Assembly (NCBI RefSeq): GCF_026151205.1
Contig: NC_087072.1
Span: 5,132,084 to 5,196,083 of the forward strand
Direction of reading: 5' to 3'
From: Bolinopsis microptera
Taxonomy: Eukaryota; Ctenophora; Tentaculata; Lobata; Bolinopsidae
DNA: 64,000 nucleotides
In this document: in pieces, positions 1 through 11,032 of the stretch
How positions within the stretch are numbered: position 1 is the stretch's first letter
Layout of the letters: every line of letters begins with the position of its first letter
Translations under genes and position numbers: made by a program
The notes under the pieces: model-generated
Database searches by the model: none
What the model saw: the letters and a program-made list of their open reading frames with translations, nothing else
Told to the model about the DNA's origin: nothing

Positions 1-46
1 GTATGGTCTAAATCAAGAGCCAACAGAAACAAATTAAGCTACACAC

Positions 47-1194
47 CTGTAGGAACAGGACACATAACTCTAGCATAACAAGGTCCACTAGAGTTGTCTG
101 CCTGGGTGTTAGTCATCATGTTTTTAGGAACTCTCGGCTCTGCTATGACTGCTTTGTAGGTTTTATCACAGTTTTCCAGGGCGTTGAAAGCTTCTGAGGG
201 TTTGCAGAACCTCACATATGCGCATCCCTGAGGAGGAACATTTAGTTGAGATAACAACGGAACAATGCATACAACTAATTCAGGATTGCAATAAAGGACT
301 GACAGTCAGGATTGAAAGCCAAAATTATACTTTCAATTAACCCCAGTAACCTTATTCTCCATCGTGGTTTTGTCTTTGAGAATCTGAACGTGATCAACTT
401 TTCCAAACTGAGAGAACTCGAGAGTCAATTCAGAATCAGTCATTGTCTTAGAAACAAGTATAAATATTCTAGTTCGATGTTTGTCATCACTCATGGCTAA
501 TTGAGAAATGGGGTCTGCGGTTTTGTCTCTGTTCGTTTTTGTGTCTGCCAGAAGTGCCTGAGGGATTATTAGCATTAAAATTTGTGAGTTGCATTTGATT
601 CACTTAAACTAAATTTGAATCATTTTTCATGCAATTATAAACATGATTTTTTGTTACCATTAACTCCTGAGAAAATTACTATGCTCTTAACTCTAGAGTC
701 TAGACAAGTTAGTCGTCAGAATTGATCAGTATATTATGAAGAACTCCGACTTAATCAAGAATATGTACCTTGATAGGTTTTGGGTTATCTCCGATGGTTG
801 ATCCATGTAGCTTTTCCATAGCTAATGCTGCCTCAGAGGCTTTAGTAAACTTTACATAGGCAATGCCTTTGGGCTCCTTAGTGTCCTTGCGCTTCACAAC
901 CCAAACATCTTCAACCTGAAATATAACTACTTAAGTACAATATTTTGACTACACCCAAATATTGAAAATCTCTGGAACACACAATCAAAACAAGACCTGG
1001 GTAATTCGAATAATCCTAAAGTTTCTAGTCAGGATTACATAGGGAGACAGTTTTAAACTTGTTATTTTATTTACCTCTCCATACTCCTCGAAGGCACTCC
1101 TCAAATCCTCCTCAGTGTGAGAACGAGAGCACACTACAAACACTCTTGAGAATGGAGGCTTGTGATGGTCAACACGGGGACGCTCATCTGCCAT
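47..1194 (-). CDS. RBM45: RBM45-like RNA-binding protein, N-terminal part (partial)
   Basis: Four in-phase exons on the minus strand: 1194-1075 (40 codons, from the ATG), 915-769 (49 codons), 557-351 (69 codons) and 227-47 (ends in phase 1; the gene continues beyond the window). All junctions are GT-AG. Exons 1-2 encode RRM1, with RNP2-like RVFVVC and RNP1-like KGIAYVKF. Exons 3-4 encode RRM2, with RIFILV and GCAYVRF. The segment ALENCDKTYKAVIAEP after RRM2 and the order of the two RRMs resemble metazoan RBM45 (DRB1), a mainly nuclear RNA-binding protein; this similarity is recalled, not searched. The later RRMs expected in RBM45 would lie left of base 1. The ATG is followed by ADERPRVDHHKPPFSRVF, and RRM1 begins about 16 residues in. 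Start and exon calls are firm; the exact orthology is slightly less so. Confidence 0.85.
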
Positions 1195-2536
1195 ATCTCC
1201 TTAGCTGTAATGAGTTGCAATAATGTGATTATACATTTTTAGAAAAGATCAAAGCTTAAATCATGGTTTAAATCTATTTAAATCCTCACGAAGAATAATG
1301 CAATGAAGTACTTCCAACAAAGTAATCTGTAAGTAACTGGAAAAATGCACAACAACATTTTCTGAAGGATCTTTAATATATATATTTTTTTCAAGTAAGA
1401 TTCAATTCAATTTTTTAATCTAGAACAAACCCGTTATATTTTACAAAGATATTTAAATAATCATACAGGCTAGGTGTCACCTTATCTATGGAGTGAGCAA
1501 GGATTACTTTCTCCTACTTATCTTACTATATATAAAGCGAGACGATATATATCTGTGCCATTTTACTGACACCACGGCATCAACTTTAACGCGACTTTCC
1601 GAAAAAAACCGTAAAAGATATACAACTGAAACTTTTTTGGCTGGGTCAAATGCTTTAATGGCCTCCAAATCAGCATGAAAAAATTAAAAATTGGCCAAGG
1701 AATAATCATTTCAGAGCCGAAAATTTGGACCCCCAAGTGGTGTCAAAAACGCCAATTAAATAGGTAATAATTATTTTAGTATCTTGAGTCTTGACACCGT
1801 TTAGGGTTATATTATACGGGTACCTGCTAGTACATTTAATACTAGTTCCCTCTATAAAAGTTTTTGAACTTCTAACAACAGAATAGAAATGAAAGAGCTA
1901 ACAAAATGATGACTTTATAAGAAAGATCTCTTGGCATCGATGATAGTAAGAACAAAGGTAGCACAAACAGAATCTGGACGGTTCATTAATCATGTAAAAA
2001 GTAACAATAAAAAGCTTAGCTGTACTAAAGGGTATCCTCGCTAGATTCCAGATAATTTAGCAGAGCTTCTCCTCTTTGAACGATAAAGGCATGATCGAAG
2101 AACAAATCAATTTCAAATGACGAGGTACCCGACCCTGTCAAAAGATTTGGAATTCTGTAGAGGTATCCTTCAGGACAGATTAATGCACTGTAGAACTAAA
2201 GATTGTAGTACTACACTACTTCCGGAAAAGTCAATGCGGCACTCGGGTCCTTGGTATTGTCGTCGGTATATTGTCCATTATTTACGTTCTGCTTTCATAG
2301 TTCAAACAATAGTGAGCTCTAAATATACAGCTTTAAACCGATTAAGTATGAATGAATGAAATACCTGACAATCCGCACTCCTATAATTCAAAAGCATGAG
2401 TAACTCGTAGTGATGTACGATTTCTAGAAAGTTTAAATTAAATTTGGCGCTCACAGGTCCTCGTGATCATGTGATCGCCGCATAATGTTCTGTAAATGCG
2501 CAGGGCACCTTCAAGCTTAAATTATTCACCATACTG
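1195..2536. other. intergenic stretch, no gene recognised
   Basis: AT-rich DNA upstream of the RBM45-like gene. The only structure recognised is the dispersed repeat at 1519-1833, listed separately. The short open frames here show no family motif and no convincing splice context. Confidence 0.5.
1519..1833 (+). repeat. dispersed repeat, copy 1 (inverted copy at 50868-51182)
   Basis: About 315 bp that recurs in reverse complement at 50868-51182 with small differences throughout. Shared landmarks include TATATATAAAGCGAGACGAT near one end, GACACCACGGCATCAA, CATGCTGATTTGGAGGCCAT (shown on the far copy) and GGTGTCAAAAACG. No coding capacity or clear terminal repeats could be seen. It is probably a short non-autonomous element or the remnant of one. 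Confidence 0.75.
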
Positions 2537-3080
2537 ACCCAGAAACCCTGACCGGATGGGGCTTAACTTTGAAAGTAAAAGAGTTAGAGACTTCCGGTTT
2601 TTTGTAACATGTTCCTCTTTTAAAAGTAACGTTACCTCCCCAGGAGGAAAATTCAAGACAACGTAATTGTTGAGTTATCTCAAAATCTCCAGAAAAGTCC
2701 CATTTCGGGCCGCTCAAAAGTTTGTAACTTTAACTTTGCGGATTCCTGTACTCTGGTTGGCTGAATTGTGTCACGTGGTAGCTACTTGAACATTGGAATG
2801 CGCCACGCGTGCAAATCATGCTTCGTGTCGCGCGCGAGGTCGAGCCGTCTGTTTAAATTAAACCAACTCTAGTACCACCACCAGGCGGTAACTTTCCCTG
2901 GGTACGAAGTAACCAATTAGGGCTAATGAATGCCGAACACAAGGATATTTCGTATTCGGATCATATGCCTGCAGGCTGTCTGTCGTAAGACCTTGGTCGC
3001 TCTTAACTGAGCGATAAGTGACGTTAAGTGAGACCGTGAGCACCACTTCTTGCCAAATTTGCTTTTGAATTACAGGCCCC

Positions 3081-3116
<36 letters not shown>

Positions 3117-5271
3117 ATCATGAAGTAAAACAGTACAAGTTGTGGTTTAACGGCAAAATACAGCAAATTCTAGCCCTTGAAAGTTGTAGGTTTGGAAGAT
3201 CAATACGGCTGCTTTAATTCTTAAAATTCTTAAGTTAGAACGGCCAAAACACCCTACTCGGCGTCAGTCAACTGCACCCAGAAACCCTGACCGGATGGGG
3301 CTTAACTTTGAAAGTAAAAGAGTTAGAGACTTCCGGTTTTTTGTAACATGTTCCTCTTTTAAAAGTAACGTTACCTCCCCAGGAGGAAAATTCAAGACAA
3401 CGTAATTGTTGAGTTATCTCAAAATCTCCAGAAAAGTCCCATTTCGGGCCGCTCAAAAGTTTGTAACTTTAACTTTGCGGATTCCTGTACTCTGGTTGGC
3501 TGAATTGTGTCACGTGGTAGCTACTTGAACATTGGAATGCGCCACGCGTGCAAATCATGCTTCGTGTCGCGCGCGAGGTCGAGCCGTCTGTTTAAATTAA
3601 ACCAACTCTAGTACCACCACCAGGCGGTAACTTTCCCTGGGTACGAAGTAACCAATTAGGGCTAATGAATGCCGAACACAAGGATATTTCGTATTCGGAT
3701 CATATGCCTGCAGGCTGTCTGTCGTAAGACCTTGGTCGCTCTTAACTGAGCGATAAGTGACGTTAAGTGAGACCGTGAGCACCACTTCTTGCCAAATTTG
3801 CTTTTGAATTACAGGCCCCTCCCCCCCCCCCCCCCCCCCCCCCATCATGAAGTAAAACAGTACAAGTTGTGGTTTAACGGCAAAATACAGCAAATTCTAG
3901 CCCTTGAAAGTTGTAGGTTTGGAAGATCAATACGGCTGCTTTAATTCTTAAAATTCTTAAGTTAGAACGGCCAAAACACCCTACTCGGCGTCAGTCAACT
4001 GCACCCAGAAACCCTGACCGGATGGGGCTTAACTTTGAAAGTAAAAGAGTTAGAGACTTCCGGTTTTTTGTAACATGTTCCTCTTTTAAAAGTAACGTTA
4101 CCTCCCCAGGAGGAAAATTCAAGACAACGTAATTGTTGAGTTATCTCAAAATCTCCAGAAAAGTCCCATTTCGGGCCGCTCAAAAGTTTGTAACTTTAAC
4201 TTTGCGGATTCCTGTACTCTGGTTGGCTGAATTGTGTCACGTGGTAGCTACTTGAACATTGGAATGCGCCACGCGTGCAAATCATGCTTCGTGTCGCGCG
4301 CGAGGTCGAGCCGTCTGTTTAAATTAAACCAACTCTAGTACCACCACCAGGCGGTAACTTTCCCTGGGTACGAAGTAACCAATTAGGGCTAATGAATGCC
4401 GAACACAAGGATATTTCGTATTCGGATCATATGCCTGCAGGCTGTCTGTCGTAAGACCTTGGTCGCTCTTAACTGAGCGATAAGTGACGTTAAGTGAGAC
4501 CGTGAGCACCACTTCTTGCCAAATTTGCTTTTGAATTACAGGCCCCTCCCCCCCCCCCCCCCCCCCCCCATCATGAAGTAAAACAGTACAAGTTGTGGTT
4601 TAACGGCAAAATACAGCAAATTCTAGCCCTTGAAAGTTGTAGGTTTGGAAGATCAATACGGCTGCTTTAATTCTTAAAATTCTTAAGTTAGAACGGCCAA
4701 AACACCCTACTCGGCGTCAGTCAACTGCACCCAGAAACCCTGACCGGATGGGGCTTAACTTTGAAAGTAAAAGAGTTAGAGACTTCCGGTTTTTTGTAAC
4801 ATGTTCCTCTTTTAAAAGTAACGTTACCTCCCCAGGAGGAAAATTCAAGACAACGTAATTGTTGAGTTATCTCAAAATCTCCAGAAAAGTCCCATTTCGG
4901 GCCGCTCAAAAGTTTGTAACTTTAACTTTGCGGATTCCTGTACTCTGGTTGGCTGAATTGTGTCACGTGGTAGCTACTTGAACATTGGAATGCGCCACGC
5001 GTGCAAATCATGCTTCGTGTCGCGCGCGAGGTCGAGCCGTCTGTTTAAATTAAACCAACTCTAGTACCACCACCAGGCGGTAACTTTCCCTGGGTACGAA
5101 GTAACCAATTAGGGCTAATGAATGCCGAACACAAGGATATTTCGTATTCGGATCATATGCCTGCAGGCTGTCTGTCGTAAGACCTTGGTCGCTCTTAACT
5201 GAGCGATAAGTGACGTTAAGTGAGACCGTGAGCACCACTTCTTGCCAAATTTGCTTTTGAATTACAGCCCC

Positions 5272-5303
<32 letters not shown>

Positions 5304-7519
5304 ATCATGAAGTAAAACAGTACAAGTTGTGGTTTAACGGCAAAATACAGCGAATTCTAGCCCTTGAAAGTTGTAGGTTTGGAAGATCAATACGGCTGCT
5401 TTAATTCTTAAAATTCTTAAGTTAGAACGGCCAAAACACCCTACTCGGCGTCAGTCAACTGCACCCAGAAACCCTGACCGGATGGGGCTTAACTTTGAAA
5501 GTAAAAGAGTTAGAGACTTCCGGTTTTTTGTAACATGTTCCTCTTTTAAAAGTAACGTTACCTCCCCAGGAGGAAAATTCAAGACAACGTAATTGTTGAG
5601 TTATCTCAAAATCTCCAGAAAAGTCCCATTTCGGGCCGCTCAAAAGTTTGTAACTTTAACTTTGCGGATTCCTGTACTCTGGTTGGCTGAATTGTGTCAC
5701 GTGGTAGCTACTTGAACATTGGAATGCGCCACGCGTGCAAATCATGCTTCGTGTCGCGCGCGAGGTCGAGCCGTCTGTTTAAATTAAACCAACTCTAGTA
5801 CCACCACCAGGCGGTAACTTTCCCTGGGTACGAAGTAACCAATTAGGGCTAATGAATGCCGAACACAAGGATATTTCGTATTCGGATCATATGCCTGCAG
5901 GCTGTCTGTCGTAAGACCTTGGTCGCTCTTAACTGAGCGATAAGTGACGTTAAGTGAGACCGTGAGCACCACTTCTTGCCAAATTTGCTTTTGAATTACG
6001 GCCCCTCCCCCCACCCCCCCCCCCCCCCCCCCCCCCCCATCATGAAGTAAAACAGTACAAGTTGTGGTTTAACGGCAAAATACAGCAAATTCTAGCCCTT
6101 GAAAGTTGTAGGTTTGGAAGATCAATACGGCTGCTTTAATTCTTAAAATTCTTAAGTTAGAACGGCCAAAACACCCTACTCGGCGTCAGTCAACTGCACC
6201 CAGAAACCCTGACCGGATGGGGCTTAACTTTGAAAGTAAAAGAGTTAGAGACTTCCGGTTTTTTGTAACATGTTCCTCTTTTAAAAGCTTAGTTGTAGTG
6301 AACGCTGAACTTAGTCGTACTGAACGCACGTTCCAATCATTTTGTAGTGAACGTTTGTGAACGTTAGTGAACGTTACGGTTAGTCAATATTTTGATAATT
6401 TTTCCGATAGTTTTTAACTTCCAGACATCCTGATTCGTGTGCTGATCATATCCCTGATAAGCCGCGGGTGAACACAAAACCCTACTGAATGTAGGGGGGA
6501 ATGGAGCTCGAGCCACCTTTTGTTGGCTGGTTGGCAAGACATCCTTGGAACCCTTCAGTCTCTCTAACATAATAAGCTGGGTGGCAAACCGAGTTCCCCC
6601 TGGTTTTAGCAAATTGACATGAGAATGCGTTCTAAACGTTTCTTCACATTTGTAACTATTTTGTTACAATTCGACAATGTCTCCTTGGTCCAGCTCAACT
6701 TCCCGACATCCTCGGCAAGTAGATCGAACTGGTGGGTTACACAGCATGATCCTATGATGTGTTCATAATCAGCTTCGATTAACCGTCGTAGAGATTTATT
6801 GACATTTGGATTGTAGCTGTTACAACGTGGCAAATCCTGTCGGCGCCAATTTCTTCAATTTTGGCTTTTACAATCCCATACTGACCATTCGCAGTTTTCT
6901 CAACCCCTGTAGTATTAACCGCGTCATGAAAAATAATGTCCTGCTTTTGCACGAGGATGAAGTTAACGAGAGGGTGAGAGGATAGATCCTTCCAACCATC
7001 AGTTGTTAGGGTACATGGGAATTGCTCAGTGATCAGCCGTTTCTGGAAAACGTCCACCTGCCGTCTTAGAGAATCTCGTTCATCTGTCAGCATCTTTGCC
7101 GGATAATTGGGCTATGTCCGGCATTTTAATTTCATAATAGCAATTAACGTTCCTTATGTTCCGAACGTTAAAATCTTTTAGCAAACGCGTTCACAAACTA
7201 TTTTTAGTGAACGTTCCGTACGTTCACTACAACTAAGTTTAAAAGTAACGTTACCTCCCCAGGAGGAAAATTCAAGACAACGTAATTGTTGAGTTATCTC
7301 AAAATCTCCAGAAAAGTCCCATTTCGGGCCGCTCAAAAGTTTGTAACTTTAACTTTGCGGATTCCTGTACTCTGGTTGGCTGAATTGTGTCACGTGGTAG
7401 CTACTTGAACATTGGAATGCGCCACGCGTGCAAATCATGCTTCGTGTCGCGCGCGAGGTCGAGCCGTCTGTTTAAATTAAACCAACTCTAGTACCACCAC
7501 CAGGCGGTAACTTTCCCTG
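2537..7519. repeat. tandem array of ~730-bp monomers (5.5 copies)
   Basis: A near-identical monomer starts at about 2538, 3277, 4004, 4730, 5464 and 6199, giving spacings of 739, 727, 726, 734 and 735 bp. Most of the length difference comes from one poly-C tract of roughly 20-40 bases in each monomer (for example from 3079, 3821 and 4547). The sixth monomer is split by the hAT element at 6288-7237 and ends at 7519. Each monomer carries an inverted CCAAT-like GGTTGGCTGA, an E-box in GTCACGTGGTAG, a CpG-rich patch (GTCGCGCGCGAGG) and a hairpin TCGCTCTTAACTGAGCGA. The recurring short open frames on the minus strand have no recognisable domain and simply follow the high identity. I saw no 5S rRNA, snRNA or spliced-leader-like sequence. 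It is best called a satellite-like or locally amplified sequence. Confidence 0.93.
6288..7237 (-). mobile_element. hAT-type transposon relic with DUF659-like fragment
   Basis: A 950-bp insertion inside the sixth tandem monomer. It is bounded by a perfect 17-bp terminal inverted repeat (CTTAGTTGTAGTGAACG at the left, its complement at the right) and an 8-bp target duplication TTTAAAAG (6280-6287 and 7238-7245); intact monomers carry this octamer once. The ends hold several GTGAACGTT-type subterminal repeats. On the minus strand two overlapping frames (7093-6779 and 6833-6606) encode pieces like a hAT-family transposase: TDGWKDLSSHPLVNFILV, as in DUF659 proteins, and CCVTHQFDLLAEDVGKL, like the conserved C-A-H-x-LxLLxxD segment. 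The frames are broken and most of the transposase is missing, so this is a non-autonomous deletion derivative. Confidence 0.9.
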
Positions 7520-8551
7520 GGGAGGCAGTCAACCAACGCGCGGCTTTATTTTTATGATATGATATGTTTTGATTGTTATTAATAAATACCAAAATTTAAA
7601 TTTGTTTTACTAAAATTTGTTTTACTATTGTTAAAATTGGTCAACCAAGTCAAATAAAAACAGCCCTGAAGAATAAAGGACGTCCGATAGGTTCTGTTAT
7701 GTTAAGCATAATTTCATGGTAGCGCTCGATTTTGCACGCCGATATTTATATTTTGAATACGCGGCATGGCGCAAAAAATGATTTTCGAATCGCTTCAAAA
7801 ACTTGTTTAAACAATTTTAAAAATACATAATAATTAATAACATTATCAAACAGCGATTTAATAGTTTTTACGTAAAATTTGTTCATCAAAGGAGCTATAG
7901 GCCAGAAGCCTAATTAATATTTCGCGCGCAGAAAGATTTTTTGAACATTTGACCAAATACAAAATAAAATTATTTATTTACCAAGTAATATTGGAATTGT
8001 CAATTAAAATTTTACTATTTCATTGATGTCAAAATGTGTGGCACATCAAAATTTATTAATAACCAAAATATCTAATATTTAACTTTTTTGGGGTATTAAG
8101 CAAAAAATCTTTTTAATACTTTTATAATTTATTTTTACTACTTTGCTTATTTTAGCGCGGTGCACTACGAAGCCGCGCGTACAATAATGATTCTTTTTTG
8201 ATAGATTGGCAAAATTCACTTTTAGACCAAGCGTGCCTAGCTGCAAAGGATTGATATCGTTTATCTAATTGCTTATTAACCAATCTCCATTTTTCAATAA
8301 TGATAATTATTGCTTCGCAGAGCAACGATCTCGACAGGTTGACATCGTAAATCAATAAATTAGTAAATTTCTAACCCACCTCCAGCTTTCTCTGATACCT
8401 AAGTTCTGGCCTTCATTATGCCACTGATATTTACTGTCTTAAATGGTGATGATGTGTGATGATTTTTGTGTCATTATTATTTGACTAATTGATTATTTTG
8501 ACTGGACAGGTAGAATGTCTGTTATTATAAATCGAACTGGAAAAATCGTTC
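7520..8551. other. AT-rich stretch with possible TIR pair, no gene
   Basis: Homology to the tandem monomer stops abruptly at 7519/7520. ACGCGCGGCTT at 7536-7546 is mirrored by its exact complement at 8170-8180, which may be the terminal repeats of an AT-rich element of about 645 bp. No target duplication was identified. A 67-codon open frame on the minus strand (8355-8152) has no recognisable motif. Confidence 0.35.
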
Positions 8552-8711
8552 CTGCTGTTGAGAGGCGGCTATTGAGGGCATCCAGGCGTCCGTGGACGCC
8601 CCTAAAACTATTATTTGGTGGCTGATGCTTGAAAATAGAAATAGTGATAAGTAATGGTATTCGGAAATATCTAACTGCAATATAAAGCTCTATTCATTCA
8701 AACGTTCGATT

Positions 8712-9087
8712 GGGATGATGATTAATCACTCTACACTCGACTGTCACGTGACTTTTTCAACTCGTTCTCTAGCTGGTCCTGAACGACTATTCGAAACCCT
8801 AACCCTCTAATCTGATCCCAACCCTAACCCTAACCCAATCCTTAACAAAATCATATGCTGAAACCCTAACCCTAACGAGAAATTGGACTAACTTCCTTAT
8901 ACGGTCATATCACGTGATCGAGACAGTTTTTCGCCAATATCTCGTCAGGGGAGCATTTTAACCCTATGTCATAAGGGGTGATTCGGAATCAGCGTCCGAA
9001 AATACATCTATTGAAGTTGGTTTCAACTGTCGGGGGCCCTTTTAGAACAATCTCGAAGATCGACTGTAGAGTGATTTAGCACGCTCG
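8712..9087. mobile_element. MITE-like insertion (family C) with telomere-like CCCTAA runs
   Basis: A 376-bp segment absent from the other family-A copy. It is flanked by an apparent 8-bp duplication GTTCGATT (8704-8711 and 9088-9095). Near its ends AATCACTCTACACTCGA faces TCGACTGTAGAGTGATT, an imperfect inverted pair. The interior, about 8796-8880, holds several CCCTAA units, the complement of the animal telomere repeat TTAGGG, mixed with degenerate units. No coding capacity. Duplication length and inverted ends again suggest hAT, but the outermost 10-12 bases match poorly, so the exact ends are uncertain. Confidence 0.75.
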
Positions 9088-9322
9088 GTTCGATTGTAAG
9101 CGCACGCATGATCTTTGTGAAATTTTGTGTTGTAAGGTGTCCAATCCTCGTTTGGACAACTAAGACGCACAGTTTTAACACATAGTTAATTGTAAACGAT
9201 ACAAAGCACATCAAGCGCATCCACTACAGGTAATCTATATGATTTGGTTGTCCAGGACACCTTGCAATCTGAACTGTTATGATACTGCGCGGCTGAGATC
9301 TTACACATGTGTGTCCTGTTTC

Positions 9323-10255
9323 TACTTTTTTATCTTTTCTTTTCTTTTTTTTGATTGGTCGGCGTCGACTGTAAGCCTTCCTTGCGGTGGCTTTCACAAC
9401 GCGTCCCCATTCTCCAACTCCTGCTGCTAGAGAGAGAGACTCCCAAGTTATATACCATAATTATATTATACATAGATATCGACAACAGACTCTGAGAGTC
9501 TTGAAGTTCTGTTACCACCGCCCCTGGTGCAACCCCTTATGGGTTTACGATGAGGAGACAGGGACTTCCAGGGACGGTCATGGCCTGCTACATGCAACTC
9601 GTAGGAGTATGCAATGTTCCTGTAAGGTCACTGTGTGTCCGATCCAAAAATCCTAGGGTACATGAGACGTGGAAGCCTGTGAGCGTGTTAGAGTCTGTTA
9701 AGTGTTAGAGTCCTAGGGCTACACGAGACGTCGTAGCCTGTGAGCGTGTTAAATCCTAGGGTTACACGAGACATGGTAGCCTGTGAGCGTGTATACCGCT
9801 CCTCTATCGTTGTTTTGAGTGTCTGATCCAAAACCAAATTCTAGGGTACACGAGGCGGCGCGTGGTAGCCTTTGAACGTGTAAAATCCTGGGGTTACACG
9901 AGACATGGTAGCCTGTGAGCGTGTAGTCCGCTCCTCTATCGTTGTTTTGAGTGTCCGATCCAAAACCAAATCCTAGGGTACATGAGACGTGGAAGCCTGT
10001 GAGCGTGTTAGAGTCTGTTAAGTGTTACGTCATGTGGGGGCCTGTGAGCGTGTTAGTTTCCTGCGGAAGGTGTTATTTGCCTGTGGGAAAAGCGGTTATG
10101 TTGCGGTTCTAAGGTCAGTAGAGGCTATTAGAGCCTTTCCTTGTTGTAGAGATGGCTAGTCCCTTCCTTTGCATAGGTTAGAAACACCCATGCACCTCCC
10201 GTTCGAGCCACCCACCCCACACCGCGTGCAGGTTCGGTGAGGTTTTTCGTGGGGC
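9323..10255 (-). mobile_element. VNTR-containing retroposon family B, copy 1
   Basis: A 933-bp insertion in the family-A MITE. It has a 14-bp target duplication with one mismatch (9309-9322 and 10256-10269, ending CTCCTGTTTC or GTCCTGTTTC). Read on the minus strand it begins GCCCCACGAAAAACCTCACC and ends in an A-rich tail (CAATCAAAAAAAAGAAAAG and onward to 9323). Order on the minus strand: a unique 5' region of about 200 bp, a minisatellite (about 10060-9650) built on CACGCTCACAGGCTACCACG-type units, a unique 3' region of about 290 bp, then the A-rich tail. The same order occurs at 35028-37096. No reverse transcriptase is encoded, so it must be mobilised in trans. An open frame of about 80 codons, antisense to the element (9387-9630 +), recurs in copy 2, probably only because the copies are so similar. 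Confidence 0.88.
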
Positions 10256-10449
10256 GTGTCTCCTGTTTCACTCATGTTATAAGTTTTTGTTTTTGTTTAT
10301 TTGCTGTCGCCTGTTACACATTACATACATGAGGCACTGTGGCCTGTGTGTAACTGTAATGTACGTTGGAATAATTTAATTAATTATTTAACTCTCTGTT
10401 ATGGTAATGGTATTGTATGCAGTCATCGGTGAATAGACATTGGCAGTTT

Positions 10450-10528
10450 GGGGGGGGGGGGGGGGGGGGGGGGGGGTTGGGGGGAGCTTGGGGCAGCCCC
10501 AAGCCCCCCCCCCCCCCCCCCCCCCCCC
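10450..10528. repeat. poly-G run facing poly-C run (foldback)
   Basis: A run of 27 G (10450-10476), a spacer containing CTTGGGGCAGCCCCAAG (itself an inverted repeat), and a run of 25 C (10504-10528). The two arms can form one long G:C hairpin, and the G run alone has four-stranded potential. The matching place in the uninterrupted family-A copy (about 26230-26272) has only short runs, so the structure arose by expansion within this copy. Confidence 0.9.
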
Positions 10529-11032
10529 AGTCGGTCGGACACCCAACAAAACTGCCAGCCAGCTCCCACGAGCCGCATCTGCTGCTGTTCTCTAAGTAAG
10601 AGCATCAGGTTTTTTAAAGCTGCTTTGTGTTTTATTTCTTGGCAATAATTTCAATGACTATAAAGACATGCCACAATTCGATCGAAACACGATTTAATTT
10701 CTTAACATGCTTAGTAAATACAATGAGAATAACAGCGATTCAACAATCTCATTAAACTATATAAAAAAATAAGTATAAAGAATAAGGAAAAGGAATGGGA
10801 ATGAAGCCAATACCAGAAGTGAAACCCCACCAAAGAATAATTGATCCTTAGGTAGACCTGGTGAAATAAAGTAACTGAACTGTAAGTTTAAGAAAAGACG
10901 GAAGGAATAAAGGAGAGAGGAAATAATGTTATGTGAACATCATCAGCAGATGACTTGGCACACCGGTTTCGGGGGTTTAATACCTGTACCGGTTTAATGT
11001 GCCAAGACCCCCTAGCAATCACTCGTCAGTGA

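Larger units (their letters stand above)
8560..10581 (+). mobile_element. hAT-type MITE family A, copy 1 (carries two nested insertions)
   Basis: Flanked by the 8-bp target duplication CTGCTGTT (8552-8559 and 10582-10589). Ends are AGAGGCGGCT (first base mutated relative to copy 2) and AGCCGCATCTG. Removing the inserts at 8712-9087 and 9323-10255 leaves a sequence collinear with the uninterrupted copy at 25735-26330; both share CCAGGCGTCCGTGGACGCC, CAGTTTTAACACATAGTTAA and CTGCCAGCCAGCTCCCACGA. This copy also has a large G-run/C-run expansion (10450-10528). The CAG-initiated ends and 8-bp duplication fit the hAT superfamily. No transposase is encoded. Confidence 0.92.

Noticed and set aside
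2526..6014. Recurring ~62-codon minus-strand open frames in the tandem monomers
   Set aside because: They repeat because the DNA repeats; they have no domain, signal or splice context, and one version runs through the poly-C tract as poly-glycine.
9387..9656. Conserved small protein in the VNTR retroposon (also 36729-37055)
   Set aside because: The frame is antisense to the element's polarity and its similarity is fully explained by overall DNA identity of the two copies.
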